From NCBI GenBank assembly GCA_046292345.1, contig JBKBRC010000025.1:1-39682 (forward strand): a DNA stretch of 39,682 nucleotides, read 5' to 3'. Within the stretch, counting starts at the first letter, position 1. Each line of letters opens with the position of its first letter. The notes under the pieces were generated by a model. It worked only from the letters and a program-made list of their open reading frames with translations, searched no databases and was not told where the DNA came from. A program made the position numbers and the translations under genes. Source of the DNA: JBKBRC01 sp046292345 (GTDB lineage Bacteria; Bacteroidota; Rhodothermia; Rhodothermales; Rubricoccaceae). Positions 30,105-38,513 of this stretch are shown in pieces.

Positions 30105-33100
30105 TTACAGGTCCGAAATGCGTGTGAGATCGGGCGGGACCGGGCCGAACCCGAGGTGCCGGTGCCACGCGCCTGGCGGCGTCTCGATGGCGAGAGCAAC
30201 CGCGTCGGCGAGCTGGCGGCGGACGGCCCGGATCTGCGTGTTTTCGCGCGAGGGATGGACGCGGTTGGAGAGCAGGACCACGAACAGGTCCTGGTCCGGG
30301 TCGATCCAGATCGACGTTCCCGTGAAGCCGGTGTGCCCGAACGCGCGCGGGCCGAAGTGCTCGCCGGAGGACGACGCCGAGCCGTCGGTGGGCCGGAGCA
30401 TCCAGCCAAGCGCCATCGGGTAGTCGCCCGCAAGCGGGACGCGCGTCGTGAACTGGCGCAGCGTGGCCGGCGCGAACAGCCGTGCGCCGTAGGCTTCGCC
30501 GCCGCGCGTGAGCGCGAACGCGAAGCGCGCCAGGTCGTCGGCGGTCGAGAAAAGGCCCGCGTGCCCGGCCGTCCCGCCGAGCAGCCACGCCGCCTCGTCG
30601 TGGACCTCGCCCTGCATCACGCGGCGGCGCCACGTGCGGTCGTGCTCGGTCGGCGCGACCGACGGCGCGCGCTCGCCCGTGGTGGGCACGCCGCTGGTAG
30701 GGCGGAAGTCGGTGCGCGTCATGCCGAGCGGGCCGAAGACGCGCGCCGCCAGGTACGCTCCGAACGGCTGCCCGGCGACGGCCTCGACGACGTCGGCCAG
30801 GACGATCATGTCGAAGTCCGAGTAGCGCACGCGCGTGCCGGGCGCGTGCTGCGGCGCGTCGGCATAGATGAAGCGGCGCACGTCGTCGGGCGTCTGGGCG
30901 CCGCGCGTGTGGAACGGGTAGAAGGCGCGCAGGCCGCCCGTATGCGAGAGCAGCTGGCGGATCGTGATGGCGCCCTTACCGTTCTGGCCGAAGGCAGGCA
31001 CGTAGCGCGCCACGGGCGCGTCGAGCTCGATCCGGCCCTCCTCGACGAGCTGCATCACGGCCGTCGTCGTCCCGACAACTTTGGTGAGCGAGGCGAGGTC
31101 GTAGAGCGTCTCGGGCGAGACGGGCTCGCCGCCCGGGGCAAGCGCGCCGTAGCCGCGCAGGCGCACGAGCACGCCGCCCCGCCCGATGGCCACGGCCGCA
31201 CCGGGGAAGGCACCCGCCTCGAGCGCGCGCGCGAGGACGGCGTCGATGCGCGCGGCGACGTCGGGCGCCATGCCGGCCTCGGCCGGCGTGCCGGCGCGAA
31301 GCGCCTGCTGCGGTACGTCGCGGCCGTCCCCGAGCGCGTAGTGCCCCGGCACGCCGACGGGCAGCCGGCCGCCGATGGCGATCTGGCCCGTGAGGGCTTC
31401 GGCGGCCGCCTGCTGCTCGAAAGGCCCTGTGCCGTAGGCCGCCACAAAGGCCGCCGGTGCGGGCAGGCCCTGGGCCACATACGGGTTGCCGAAGGCGACG
31501 AGCACGACGGGCCGCCCGGCCTCGGCCGCGGCACGCATCAGGTCGCGCGCGAAGCGCTGGTGGCGGTCCGGCAGGCCGATGCGTCCGCTGTAGTTGCGCA
31601 CGCGCACGAACGTGGCGACGACGACGGCTTCGGCGGCGGTAGCCTCGGCAAGTGCGCGCTCGAACGCGGCGTCGCGGTCGGCAGTGCCGAGGCGGCGATG
31701 CGTGGCGCCGGGCAGGCGCGCGGCGAGCGCGTCGGCGAAGGGCCGCCCGGTTTCGGCGGCGCGTCCGTCGTCGAGGATGAGCGTGTGGAGCGAGGCCGGG
31801 AGGCGCGCGCCGGCGAACGGGAGCGGCCCGTCGCCGTCCTGCACGAGCGTGACCGAGCGCCGCGCGATGGTCTGCGCGAGCGCGTCCGAGCGGTCGAGCA
31901 GGTCGGTGGAGGGGGGCACGGGCGGGGCGCCGGGGCCCTCGGCGAGGCCGGCCCAGGCCTTGGCGCGCAGCACGCGCCGGGCGGCCTCGTCGATGCGGCT
32001 CTCGGGGAGGCGCCCGCTGCGCACAGCGGCGAGGATGGCCTCGCGCGCGCGGTACTCGTCGCGCGTGAGCAGCAGCTGGTCCACGCCGGCCTCGAGCGCG
32101 CGCACGGCGACCTCGCCCACGCCGAAGCGCTCGCGCACGCCGCGCATGTCGAGCCCGTCGGTGACGACGAGGCCGCCGAAGCCGAGCTCGCCGCGCAGCA
32201 CGTCCGTCACGATGCGCGGCGAGAGCGTGGCCGGCAGACGGGCGTCGGGCTCGAGGGCTGGCACGGCGAGGTGGCCCGTCATGACGGACATCACGCCGGC
32301 GGCGATGGCGGCGCGAAACGGAGCCAGCTCGAGCGCCTCGAGGCGCTCCCGCGCGCCGCCGACGGTCGCCAGGCGGGCGTGCGAGTCCTGCGCCGTGTCG
32401 CCGTGTCCGGGGAAGTGCTTGGCTGTGGCCATCAGCCCGCCGTCCTGCATCCCGCGCAGGTAAGCGGCCGAGAGCGCCCCCACGAGGGCGGGGTCCTCGC
32501 TGAACGAGCGCACGTTGATGATGGGATTGGCCGGGTTGGAGTTGACGTCGGCAACGGGGGCGTAGTTGACGTGCACGCCCACGGCGCGGGCCTGCTGCGC
32601 GACGGCGCGGCCCATGAGGTAGGCCAGCTCGGGGTCGCGCGCGGCGCCGAGGGCCATCTGGCTCGGGAAAGCCGGCACGTCGGTCAGGCGCATGCCCGGG
32701 CCGGTCTCCATGTCCATCGAGACGAGGAGCGGGATGGCGGCGCGCGCCTGGAGGCGCCGCGTCAGCTCAGCCTGCCGCGCCGACGTGCCGGCGAAGAACA
32801 CCACGCCCCCGAGGTGGAAGTTTTCCACGAGGTCGGTCAGGCGCCGCATCTCGTCGGCGGAGAGTCCTCGCGGGGTGCCCTCGGCGTGTGTGACGAAGAG
32901 CTGGCCCACCTTCTGCTCGAGCGTCAGGCGGGCCAGCGTCTGCTCGGCCCAGTCGGCCGTGCCGGGCCAGAGGCGCTCCTCGGCGTCGCGGAGGTCGGGA
33001 AGGAGGGGGGGGGCGTCGGCAACGGGCATCGGCGGTGGGGGCACGACGGCGGGAGGAGGGCTCCCGGCTGCCCGGAGACGCGTCGCGCCGGTGGCGACGA

Positions 33101-33173
33101 GCAGCACGGCGAGGGCAGCCGCGAGGGGCCGGGCCGCGGCGGGTCGCAGGGGGCGCATCGGGCTCGGGCTCAT
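30105..33173 (-). CDS. Secreted GH3 (NagZ-like) beta-N-acetylglucosaminidase fused to a class C beta-lactamase-like serine hydrolase
   Basis: The 1022-residue protein has a signal peptide, then a GH3 domain (about 75-405). ATAKHFPGHGDTAQDSH carries the NagZ-type Asp263-Ser-His265 dyad, and VVTDGLDM supplies the nucleophile Asp339. A GH3 C-terminal domain follows (about 430-610). The last part (about 630-1000) is a penicillin-binding/beta-lactamase fold with ASLTK (Ser695, Lys698), YSD (Tyr784) and HTG (947-949) in place of KTG. NagZ-type enzymes cleave GlcNAc from muropeptides, and the serine hydrolase could trim the peptide (inference). This two-enzyme chain is known in Bacteroidota. ATG 33173 gives the signal peptide; the frame is open upstream without coding character. 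A C9 tract lies near codon 55. Confidence 0.92.
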   Translation of the reverse strand: MSPSPMRPLRPAAARPLAAALAVLLVATGATRLRAAGSPPPAVVPPPPMPVADAPPLLPDLRDAEERLWPGTADWAEQTLARLTLEQKVGQLFVTHAEGTPRGLSADEMRRLTDLVENFHLGGVVFFAGTSARQAELTRRLQARAAIPLLVSMDMETGPGMRLTDVPAFPSQMALGAARDPELAYLMGRAVAQQARAVGVHVNYAPVADVNSNPANPIINVRSFSEDPALVGALSAAYLRGMQDGGLMATAKHFPGHGDTAQDSHARLATVGGARERLEALELAPFRAAIAAGVMSVMTGHLAVPALEPDARLPATLSPRIVTDVLRGELGFGGLVVTDGLDMRGVRERFGVGEVAVRALEAGVDQLLLTRDEYRAREAILAAVRSGRLPESRIDEAARRVLRAKAWAGLAEGPGAPPVPPSTDLLDRSDALAQTIARRSVTLVQDGDGPLPFAGARLPASLHTLILDDGRAAETGRPFADALAARLPGATHRRLGTADRDAAFERALAEATAAEAVVVATFVRVRNYSGRIGLPDRHQRFARDLMRAAAEAGRPVVLVAFGNPYVAQGLPAPAAFVAAYGTGPFEQQAAAEALTGQIAIGGRLPVGVPGHYALGDGRDVPQQALRAGTPAEAGMAPDVAARIDAVLARALEAGAFPGAAVAIGRGGVLVRLRGYGALAPGGEPVSPETLYDLASLTKVVGTTTAVMQLVEEGRIELDAPVARYVPAFGQNGKGAITIRQLLSHTGGLRAFYPFHTRGAQTPDDVRRFIYADAPQHAPGTRVRYSDFDMIVLADVVEAVAGQPFGAYLAARVFGPLGMTRTDFRPTSGVPTTGERAPSVAPTEHDRTWRRRVMQGEVHDEAAWLLGGTAGHAGLFSTADDLARFAFALTRGGEAYGARLFAPATLRQFTTRVPLAGDYPMALGWMLRPTDGSASSSGEHFGPRAFGHTGFTGTSIWIDPDQDLFVVLLSNRVHPSRENTQIRAVRRQLADAVALAIETPPGAWHRHLGFGPVPPDLTRISDL

Positions 33174-33182
33174 GGGTGGGCG

Positions 33183-33190
33183 GAAAGGTA
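33183..33190 (-). promoter_or_regulatory. Putative -7 element of the GH3 fusion gene
   Basis: TACCTTTC on the minus strand ends 9 nt before the ATG. The octamer is the same as before the mutase gene. The leader would be very short. Confidence 0.4.
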
Positions 33191-33270
33191 AGCCCCGGCC
33201 TCGTGGCCGGCAGGGGAAGCGCTTTTTCCGCCAACGGCATGCCACCTCCGGTTCGCGCGTCCGGGCGGCG

Positions 33271-33654
33271 TCAGCGGATCGCGACGCGCCGGCCGCCCCG
33301 CGCGAGCACGCGCCCCTCGGCGTCGAAGGCCGTGATGGCGAAGTGCACCGTGCCCCGCTCGGTGGCCAGCACGGTGAACACACGCGCGGCTGTGGACGAG
33401 CGGGCCTGTACCTGGCCGGTGCCCGAGGCCGTCCACAGGAACGAAGCGGCACCGCTGACGGGCTCGCCGCGCAGCGTCGCCTCGGTGTGGAGGCGCATCT
33501 CGTCGGGCCCTTTGAGGTACATCGAGGGCACGTCGTCCTGCGCCGGCAGGGACGGCGGGGGCGGGTCGAGAAGCGCGTCTCGGCAGCCGGCGCCGAGCAC
33601 CGCCGCGCCGAGCACGGCGGCAGCGAGGGCAGCGGGCGCGAGGGGCGTGCGCAT
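33271..33654 (-). CDS. Small lipoprotein of unknown function
   Basis: The 127-residue protein starts MRTPLAPAALAAAVLGAAVL and ends its signal peptide at a lipobox, GAGC, so it is a lipid-anchored envelope protein. The mature part has a Pro-rich spacer (LLDPPPPSLPAQDDVPSM), then a beta-rich domain with AASFLWTASGTGQVQARSST and VHFAITAFDAEGRVLARGG. That spacing looks like a single immunoglobulin-like or PKD-like sandwich. It is not a family I can name. It sits 97 nt before the GH3 fusion gene on the same strand, so a supporting role for that enzyme is conceivable but unproven. Confidence 0.65.
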   Translation of the reverse strand: MRTPLAPAALAAAVLGAAVLGAGCRDALLDPPPPSLPAQDDVPSMYLKGPDEMRLHTEATLRGEPVSGAASFLWTASGTGQVQARSSTAARVFTVLATERGTVHFAITAFDAEGRVLARGGRRVAIR

Positions 33655-33745
33655 GGGTTGAGGCAGGAGCGGCGCGGCAGGATCAGCGTAAGGCGCCCGG
33701 AGCGTTTGAGCAACGCGCCGCGCCGTACCTGCCGCGGCGCGCCGT

Positions 33746-34792
33746 TCAGCCGAGCCGGTGTAGCGCGCGCAGGTCCGCGATGAGCCCGTCGAGCGGGACC
33801 GGCGGGAGGCGCGTCGGGCCGAAGGGGTCGTAGGCCGGCGCGGCCGGGTCGCAGAGCGCGCGCAGCGACGCCGCGACGGCGTGCCCGAGCACGTCGGTGT
33901 TGTAGCCGCCCTCGAGCGAAGCCACGAGGCGGCCGCCGGCGTGGCGGTCGGCGATCTCGAGCGCGACGTGCATGAGCGCGGTCAGGCCGCCGATCGAGAG
34001 CGCGAGGCCACCGATAGGATCGAGGCGGTGCGCGTCGTAGCCGGCCGAGACGAGCACGAGCTCGGGCCGGAAGCGGTCTGCGAGCGGCAGCAGCACGCGG
34101 CGGTAGAGCTCGAGCACGGGGGCGTCGGCCGTGCCGGGCGGGAGCGGCGCGTTGGCGCAGAAGCCCTCGCCCGCCCCCTCGCCGGTCTCGCCGAGCGCGC
34201 CCGAGCCGGGGAAGATGTCGGCCTGGTGGGACGAGAAGGTGAGCACCGAGGGGTCGGTGTAGAATGCCTCCTGCGTGCCGTTGCCGTGGTGCACGTCAAA
34301 GTCGACCACGAGCACGCGTCCGACCCCGTGCGCGGCCTGCGCATGACGCGCCGCGACGGCGACGTGGGCGAGCAGGCAGAAGCCCATGGCGGCGGCCGGG
34401 CGCGCGTGGTGGCCGGGCGGGCGCACGAGCGCGAACCCGTTGCGCGCCCGGCCGGTCGCGACGGCATCGACGACGGCGAGCAGGTCGCCGCAGGCCTCGC
34501 GCGCTACGCGCGCCGAGGCCGGCGTGGCATACGTGTCGACGTCGAGCAGGCCGCCGCCGTTGGCGCAGAAGGCGTCGAGCAGGTCCAGGTAGTCCGGGGC
34601 GTGGACGCGCTCGAGCGCCTCGCGCGGCGCTTCCTGTCCGCGCAGGTGGAGCAGCCCGCCGAGGCGCGGATCGGCGTCGAGGCGCTCGCGGATGGCCGCG
34701 AGGCGCGCTGGCCGCTCGGGGTGCCCCGGCGCGCGGTGCGCGGCGTGGTCGTCGCGGAAGGTGTAGACGGTCACGGGAGAGGGGGGGGGCAT
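33746..34792 (-). CDS. Histone deacetylase superfamily amidohydrolase
   Basis: The 348-residue protein belongs to the class II HDAC/acetylpolyamine amidohydrolase group. Diagnostic blocks are HPERPARLAAIRERL, VRPPGHHARP (the catalytic His pair), VVDFDVHHGNGTQEAFY (zinc Asp and His), TFSSHQADIFPGSG, LVSAGYDAHRLDP (zinc Asp) and LEGGYN. The natural substrate in bacteria is often an acetylated polyamine or small amide; here it is unknown. The ATG is followed at once by nine C residues (codons 2-4). If that tract varies, translation could instead begin at a GTG six codons on (34774). The gene lies 37 nt downstream of the HD phosphohydrolase gene and was probably transcribed with it. Confidence 0.93.
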   Translation of the reverse strand: MPPPSPVTVYTFRDDHAAHRAPGHPERPARLAAIRERLDADPRLGGLLHLRGQEAPREALERVHAPDYLDLLDAFCANGGGLLDVDTYATPASARVAREACGDLLAVVDAVATGRARNGFALVRPPGHHARPAAAMGFCLLAHVAVAARHAQAAHGVGRVLVVDFDVHHGNGTQEAFYTDPSVLTFSSHQADIFPGSGALGETGEGAGEGFCANAPLPPGTADAPVLELYRRVLLPLADRFRPELVLVSAGYDAHRLDPIGGLALSIGGLTALMHVALEIADRHAGGRLVASLEGGYNTDVLGHAVAASLRALCDPAAPAYDPFGPTRLPPVPLDGLIADLRALHRLG

Positions 34793-34829
34793 CGGGCGCG
34801 GGACGCTTCCGGCAGGCAGGGCGTGCCCG

Positions 34830-36134
34830 TCAGGAGAGCGCGGCCGGGTCGAGGGTGCGCGGTGTGCAGACGTAAGGCTTAATGACGGGGGCCGCGAGCG
34901 CGTCGACGGCTGCCGTGTCGGAGGCTTTAGAAAGCTCGCGCAGGCGCCCGTCGCGGTCCAGGACGCAGATGGCGCGTCCGCGCGGGCGGTACGCGTCGAG
35001 GCGGGAGGCGCCGGGGGCGACGTAGTAGGCGGCGTCGGCCAGCGCGTCCTCGGGGGCTGAGAGGCCGTCCCGGACGAGCGCCTCGGCGACGTGCGCGCGC
35101 CAGACCTCGAGCTGCGCCTCGGAGGCCAGGGCGGGCAGGTAGGTGGTGCGGAAGAGGTCGCGGTCGAGAAAGCGCCGCGCGAGATCGGCGAGGATGCGGT
35201 CCGGAGCGGCCCTCCAGCGCTTGAGGCTGTAGAGGACGTCGGTGTCGTCGAGCGCGCAGAAGGCGTCGAGGACGTCGTCGCGCGCGACGTCGTCGCCGGT
35301 GACGCGGCCCGAGAGAAAGAACGCGAGCGCGGGCGCGGTGCCCTCGGGAGGGGCGCCGGTGGCGCGGCAGACGGCGCGCGCGCGGGTGTAGGCGGCGCGC
35401 AGCAGGTGGTCGGCTGCGATGACGGTCTTGTGGAGGTAGACCTGCCAGTACATGAGGCGGCGCGAGAGCAGGTAGTTCTCGACCGCGTAGGCGCCTTTGG
35501 CCTCGATCACGATCTGCGCGTCCGCCCCGCCCGCGCCTGGATGGACGCGCATCGTCTTCAGGATGCGCTCGACGCCGACGACGCCTTCGGCCACGCCAGT
35601 GTAGAACGAGTCCCGCCGGAGGTAGTCCAGGCGGTCCATGTCGAGCTGGCTCGAGAGGAGCGCGTGGAAGAACGGCCGCTCGTGCGCGCCGTCGAAGATG
35701 GCGAGCGCCGTGGCGAGCGCGCCGCCGAAGCGCGCGTCCAGGCGGCGCATGATGGCGCGGCTCATGTGCTCATGGTGGTGCGAGCCGTCGGCGCCGGGCG
35801 CGATGAGGTCGCGCTCGAGCGTGTGCGAGAACGGGCCGTGCCCGACGTCGTGAAGCAGCGCGGCTATGAGCGCGCCCTCGATCTCGTCGGTCGTCATCAC
35901 GGTGCCCTTGTCGCGCAGCGTGCCGAGGGCCTCCTGCATCAGCGCCATCGCGCCGAGCGCGTGCTCGAAGCGCGTGTGGACGGCGCCGGGGAACACGAGA
36001 AAGCCAAGCCCGAGCTGCCGGATGCGGCGCAAACGCTGGAACTCGGGCGTCTCGATCAGCTCGAGCACGAGGCCCTTGGGAACCGAGACGAAGCCGTGGA
36101 CGGGGTCGTTGAACAGCTTGAAGCGGCTCGTCAT
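34830..36134 (-). CDS. HD-domain phosphohydrolase (dGTPase-like)
   Basis: The 434-residue protein starts MTSRFKLFNDPVHGFVSVPK. VHTRFEHALGAMALM gives the first His, and ALLHDVGHGPFSHTLE gives the HD pair plus a later His. SSQLDMDRLDYLRRDSFYTG supplies the distal Asp. Relatives include dNTP triphosphohydrolases and SAMHD1-like enzymes, and several bacterial members are linked to nucleotide pools or phage defence; here only phosphohydrolase activity is inferred. The length is typical of this sub-family. It diverges from the polysaccharide deacetylase gene across a 111-nt gap, with a TAGCTTGC box facing it. Confidence 0.9.
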   Translation of the reverse strand: MTSRFKLFNDPVHGFVSVPKGLVLELIETPEFQRLRRIRQLGLGFLVFPGAVHTRFEHALGAMALMQEALGTLRDKGTVMTTDEIEGALIAALLHDVGHGPFSHTLERDLIAPGADGSHHHEHMSRAIMRRLDARFGGALATALAIFDGAHERPFFHALLSSQLDMDRLDYLRRDSFYTGVAEGVVGVERILKTMRVHPGAGGADAQIVIEAKGAYAVENYLLSRRLMYWQVYLHKTVIAADHLLRAAYTRARAVCRATGAPPEGTAPALAFFLSGRVTGDDVARDDVLDAFCALDDTDVLYSLKRWRAAPDRILADLARRFLDRDLFRTTYLPALASEAQLEVWRAHVAEALVRDGLSAPEDALADAAYYVAPGASRLDAYRPRGRAICVLDRDGRLRELSKASDTAAVDALAAPVIKPYVCTPRTLDPAALS

Positions 36135-36205
36135 GTGCGGGCGGGTTGTGCGGAGGGCGCCGCACGGAGTACCATCGGGACCGGTCCGCCGTCTGCGCAC
36201 GCATG

Positions 36206-36213
36206 GCAAGCTA
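36206..36213 (-). promoter_or_regulatory. Putative -7 element of the HD phosphohydrolase gene
   Basis: TAGCTTGC on the minus strand lies 71 nt before the ATG, inside the divergent gap. Confidence 0.3.
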
Positions 36214-36245
36214 CGCCCGATCCCCGCGCCCGGAGGCGCCGCGCC

Positions 36246-37652
36246 GTGTGCGATGACGCGCGGCGGCCCGTGCCGTGCTGCCTCGAGGCACCCGCCCCGG
36301 CCCTCCCGCGCCTGCGCTACGCGGCCGAGGAACTGCTCGCCGGGCTCGGCTTGCGCCCGGCCTGGACGAGCCCGGGAGAGGTCGGCGAGGGGATCTACGC
36401 CGGCCCGGACCCCGAGGGCCGGCTGGCCTCGGGGGCGCTCGCGCCTGCCGCGCTGCGCCTGAGACTCTCCGAGGCGGGCCTCGCCGCCGTGCGCGCGCCG
36501 GGGCCCGTCGCGCCGCACAACACCGCCTGGCTCGCGCACGAGGGCGCGTGCGCCCCGCTGCCGTTCGCCTCGGGCACGGCCGCCGCCGATCCGGCCCGGA
36601 CGGTCGAGGCGGACGTGCTCGCGTCGGCGTTCTGGTGGCTCGCGCGCGCCCAGGAGACCGCTGGCCCGCGCGACCGGCACGGGCGCTTCCCGTTTGCCGC
36701 CTCGCTCCAGGCGGCGCTCGGCACAGCCCTCGTGCCCTCGGTAGACGTGATGCGGGCCTGGCTCGGCGCGGCCCTCCGCGCGCGCGGTGCGCCCGTACGC
36801 CCGCGGACGTGGGCCGGCGCGCCGTGGATGGTCGCGCTCACGCACGACGTGGACTTCGTCCGCTCCTGCCGGCTGCGCGCCGCGCTGGGCGCGCTCCGCC
36901 GCGAAGGGCCGCGTGCGGGCGCGGCCCGTCTGCTCCGCCCGGGCGATCCGCGCGCCGAGAGCCTTGCGGCGCTCGAGCGCCTCGCGCGGCGCCTGGGCAC
37001 GCAGGCCACGTTCTTCGTCAAAGCGGGTGCCTCGGCGCCCGAAGACGTGCCGTACCGGCTGCGTCCGCTCCGGCCGTGGCTGCAGCGCCTGGCCGCCGAG
37101 GGCTTCGGCATCGGGCTGCATCCGAGCTACCGCGCGCCGCTCGAGCCGGCCCGCCTGGCCGCCGAACGGGACCGTCTCGCACGCGCGCTCGGCCGCGCGC
37201 CGGCGCTCGCGCGCGCGCACTTCCTGCGCTGGCAAGACCCCGTCACCCCCGAGGCGCTCGTCGCGGCCGGCTTCGCCGCCGACGCGACGCTCGGCTTTGC
37301 CGAGCACGAGGGCTTCCGGTGCGGCACGGCGCACCCGTTTCGCGCCTACGACTTCGCGGCCGACGCGCCCCGCGCGCTCACGGCGTGGCCGCTCGCCGTG
37401 ATGGACACGACCCTCTTCGGCTACCGCGCACTCGGCGATGCCGCCGCTGCCCGCGCGCTCGGTGCCGTACTCGACGCTGCGCGCCGCGCCGGCGGGTGCG
37501 CGGTCGTGCTCTGGCATAACGACGCGGGCGACGCGCCGCCCGCGCGCTGGGCGCGGCGCCTGGCGCTGCTCGAGGCCGCACTGGGCGAGGCCCGCGCCAC
37601 CGGCGCGCACCTCGGGCCGCTGCCCGAGGTGCGCTGGCCGGCGCTGTCGTAG
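36246..37652 (+). CDS. Polysaccharide deacetylase family protein (LTHDVD type)
   Basis: The 468-residue protein has an N-terminal region (about 20-190) with conserved HGRFPFAASLQAALGT, of the kind called DUF7033 in Bacteroidota. It is followed by a NodB-like deacetylase domain starting at WMVALTHDVDFVRS, whose Asp pair would bind the metal. QATFFVKAG, FGIGLHPSYR (metal-binding His) and AVVLWHNDAG continue the fold. Members act on N-acetylated glycans, and the partner polymer here is unknown. The start is uncertain. I use GTG 36246, but GTG 36273 is equally possible, and no ATG fits the frame before the conserved RLRYAAEELL. It diverges from the HD gene. Confidence 0.82.
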   Translation: MCDDARRPVPCCLEAPAPALPRLRYAAEELLAGLGLRPAWTSPGEVGEGIYAGPDPEGRLASGALAPAALRLRLSEAGLAAVRAPGPVAPHNTAWLAHEGACAPLPFASGTAAADPARTVEADVLASAFWWLARAQETAGPRDRHGRFPFAASLQAALGTALVPSVDVMRAWLGAALRARGAPVRPRTWAGAPWMVALTHDVDFVRSCRLRAALGALRREGPRAGAARLLRPGDPRAESLAALERLARRLGTQATFFVKAGASAPEDVPYRLRPLRPWLQRLAAEGFGIGLHPSYRAPLEPARLAAERDRLARALGRAPALARAHFLRWQDPVTPEALVAAGFAADATLGFAEHEGFRCGTAHPFRAYDFAADAPRALTAWPLAVMDTTLFGYRALGDAAAARALGAVLDAARRAGGCAVVLWHNDAGDAPPARWARRLALLEAALGEARATGAHLGPLPEVRWPALS

Positions 37653-37711
37653 CCTCCTCAGCCCCCCGCCCCCGACCGGACCCTCAACCGCCGGCCTGCC
37701 GCCGCTCCGCG

Positions 37712-38467
37712 ATGCCTGCCCTCCGCCCTGCACTGATCGTTTTCGCCAAGGTGCCTCGCCCCGGGCGCGTCAAGACGCGCCTCGTGCCGCCGCTCACAGC
37801 CGAGGAAGCCGCCGACCTCTACGACGCCTTCCTGCGCGACGCGCTCGGGGCCTACGCCATCCCCGGCGCCTTCGGGCGTGACGTGGCCGTGCGGCTCTAC
37901 CTCGGCACCGACGAGGCCGTGCCGGACGGGCTCGTGCCGGCGGGCGTCTCGGTGCACAGGCAGCACGGCGAGGGCCTCGGCGCGCGCATGCTCCGCGCGT
38001 TCGTCGAGACGTTCGCGGCCGGGCACGACGCGGCCGTCGTGATCGGCACGGACCACCCGGCACTTCCGCTCGCGTTCGTCGGCGAGGCCTTCCGCGCGCT
38101 CGAGGTGCCGCTCGCAGCCGTACTGGGCCCGGCGGCCGACGGCGGGTACTATCTGCTCGGCCTGAGCGAAGTCGCGCCCGCGCTCTTCGCGATGGAGTAC
38201 AGCCACGCGCGCGTGCTCGAGGACACGCTCGCGCGCGCGTTCGCGGCGGGCCTGCAGCCCGTGCTGCTGCCCGAACACGAGGACGTAGACGATGCCGGGG
38301 CGCTCAGAAAGCTCGTCCGGGCCGTCGAACGGGGCGAGGCGGCCGTCGGCGCGCGCACGGCGGCGGCGCTCGCGGCGCTGCGGCGCGCCCACCCGGCGCT
38401 GCTCTCCGCCTCCGACGCACCGCCCGGCACGTCGGGGGCTGCCGGTTTCGGCACGGTCGTGGCGTAA
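37712..38467 (+). CDS. TIGR04282-type nucleotidyl/glycosyl transferase (DUF2064)
   Basis: The 251-residue protein has ALIVFAKVPRPGRVKTRLVP at the N-terminus (the nucleotide-binding loop), VVIGTDHPALPLAFV with its Asp, and VLGPAADGGYYLLGL, the family signature. These are the marks of the TIGR04282 family, a GT-A fold often annotated as an arsenosugar-biosynthesis or cofactor-guanylyltransferase-like transferase. The companion ArsM/ArsS-type genes are not here, so the product is unclear. The gene begins 59 nt after the deacetylase. A TAAGTTCG box overlapping its stop codon probably drives fbp. Confidence 0.85.
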   Translation: MPALRPALIVFAKVPRPGRVKTRLVPPLTAEEAADLYDAFLRDALGAYAIPGAFGRDVAVRLYLGTDEAVPDGLVPAGVSVHRQHGEGLGARMLRAFVETFAAGHDAAVVIGTDHPALPLAFVGEAFRALEVPLAAVLGPAADGGYYLLGLSEVAPALFAMEYSHARVLEDTLARAFAAGLQPVLLPEHEDVDDAGALRKLVRAVERGEAAVGARTAAALAALRRAHPALLSASDAPPGTSGAAGFGTVVA

Positions 38468-38472
38468 GTTCG
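38465..38472 (+). promoter_or_regulatory. Putative -7 element of fbp
   Basis: TAAGTTCG overlaps the TAA stop of the preceding gene and lies 34 nt before the fbp ATG. Confidence 0.38.
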
Positions 38473-38491
38473 CCTGAACCCCCTCGTCTTC

Positions 38492-38513
38492 TCTGATGCA
38501 GATCTGATGCAAG
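38492..38513 (+). repeat. 11-nt-period duplication of the fbp start codon
   Basis: tctgatgca occurs at 38492-38500 and 38503-38511. Each copy holds an ATG (38496 and 38507), and the second is in frame with fbp. The first opens a different frame. Confidence 0.75.

Noticed and set aside
30156..33191. A frame of about 1000 codons opposite the GH3 fusion
   Set aside because: It is the antisense shadow of a gene whose catalytic motifs are all on the other strand.
34774..34792. Frameshifted HDAC-like gene because of the C9 tract
   Set aside because: As read, the frame is intact from the ATG through all catalytic motifs; there is no evidence of disruption in this sequence.
34830..36134. Phage-defence dGTPase system
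   Set aside because: The HD protein could be dGTPase-like, but no nuclease, toxin or other defence partner is nearby and the neighbours are housekeeping-type genes.
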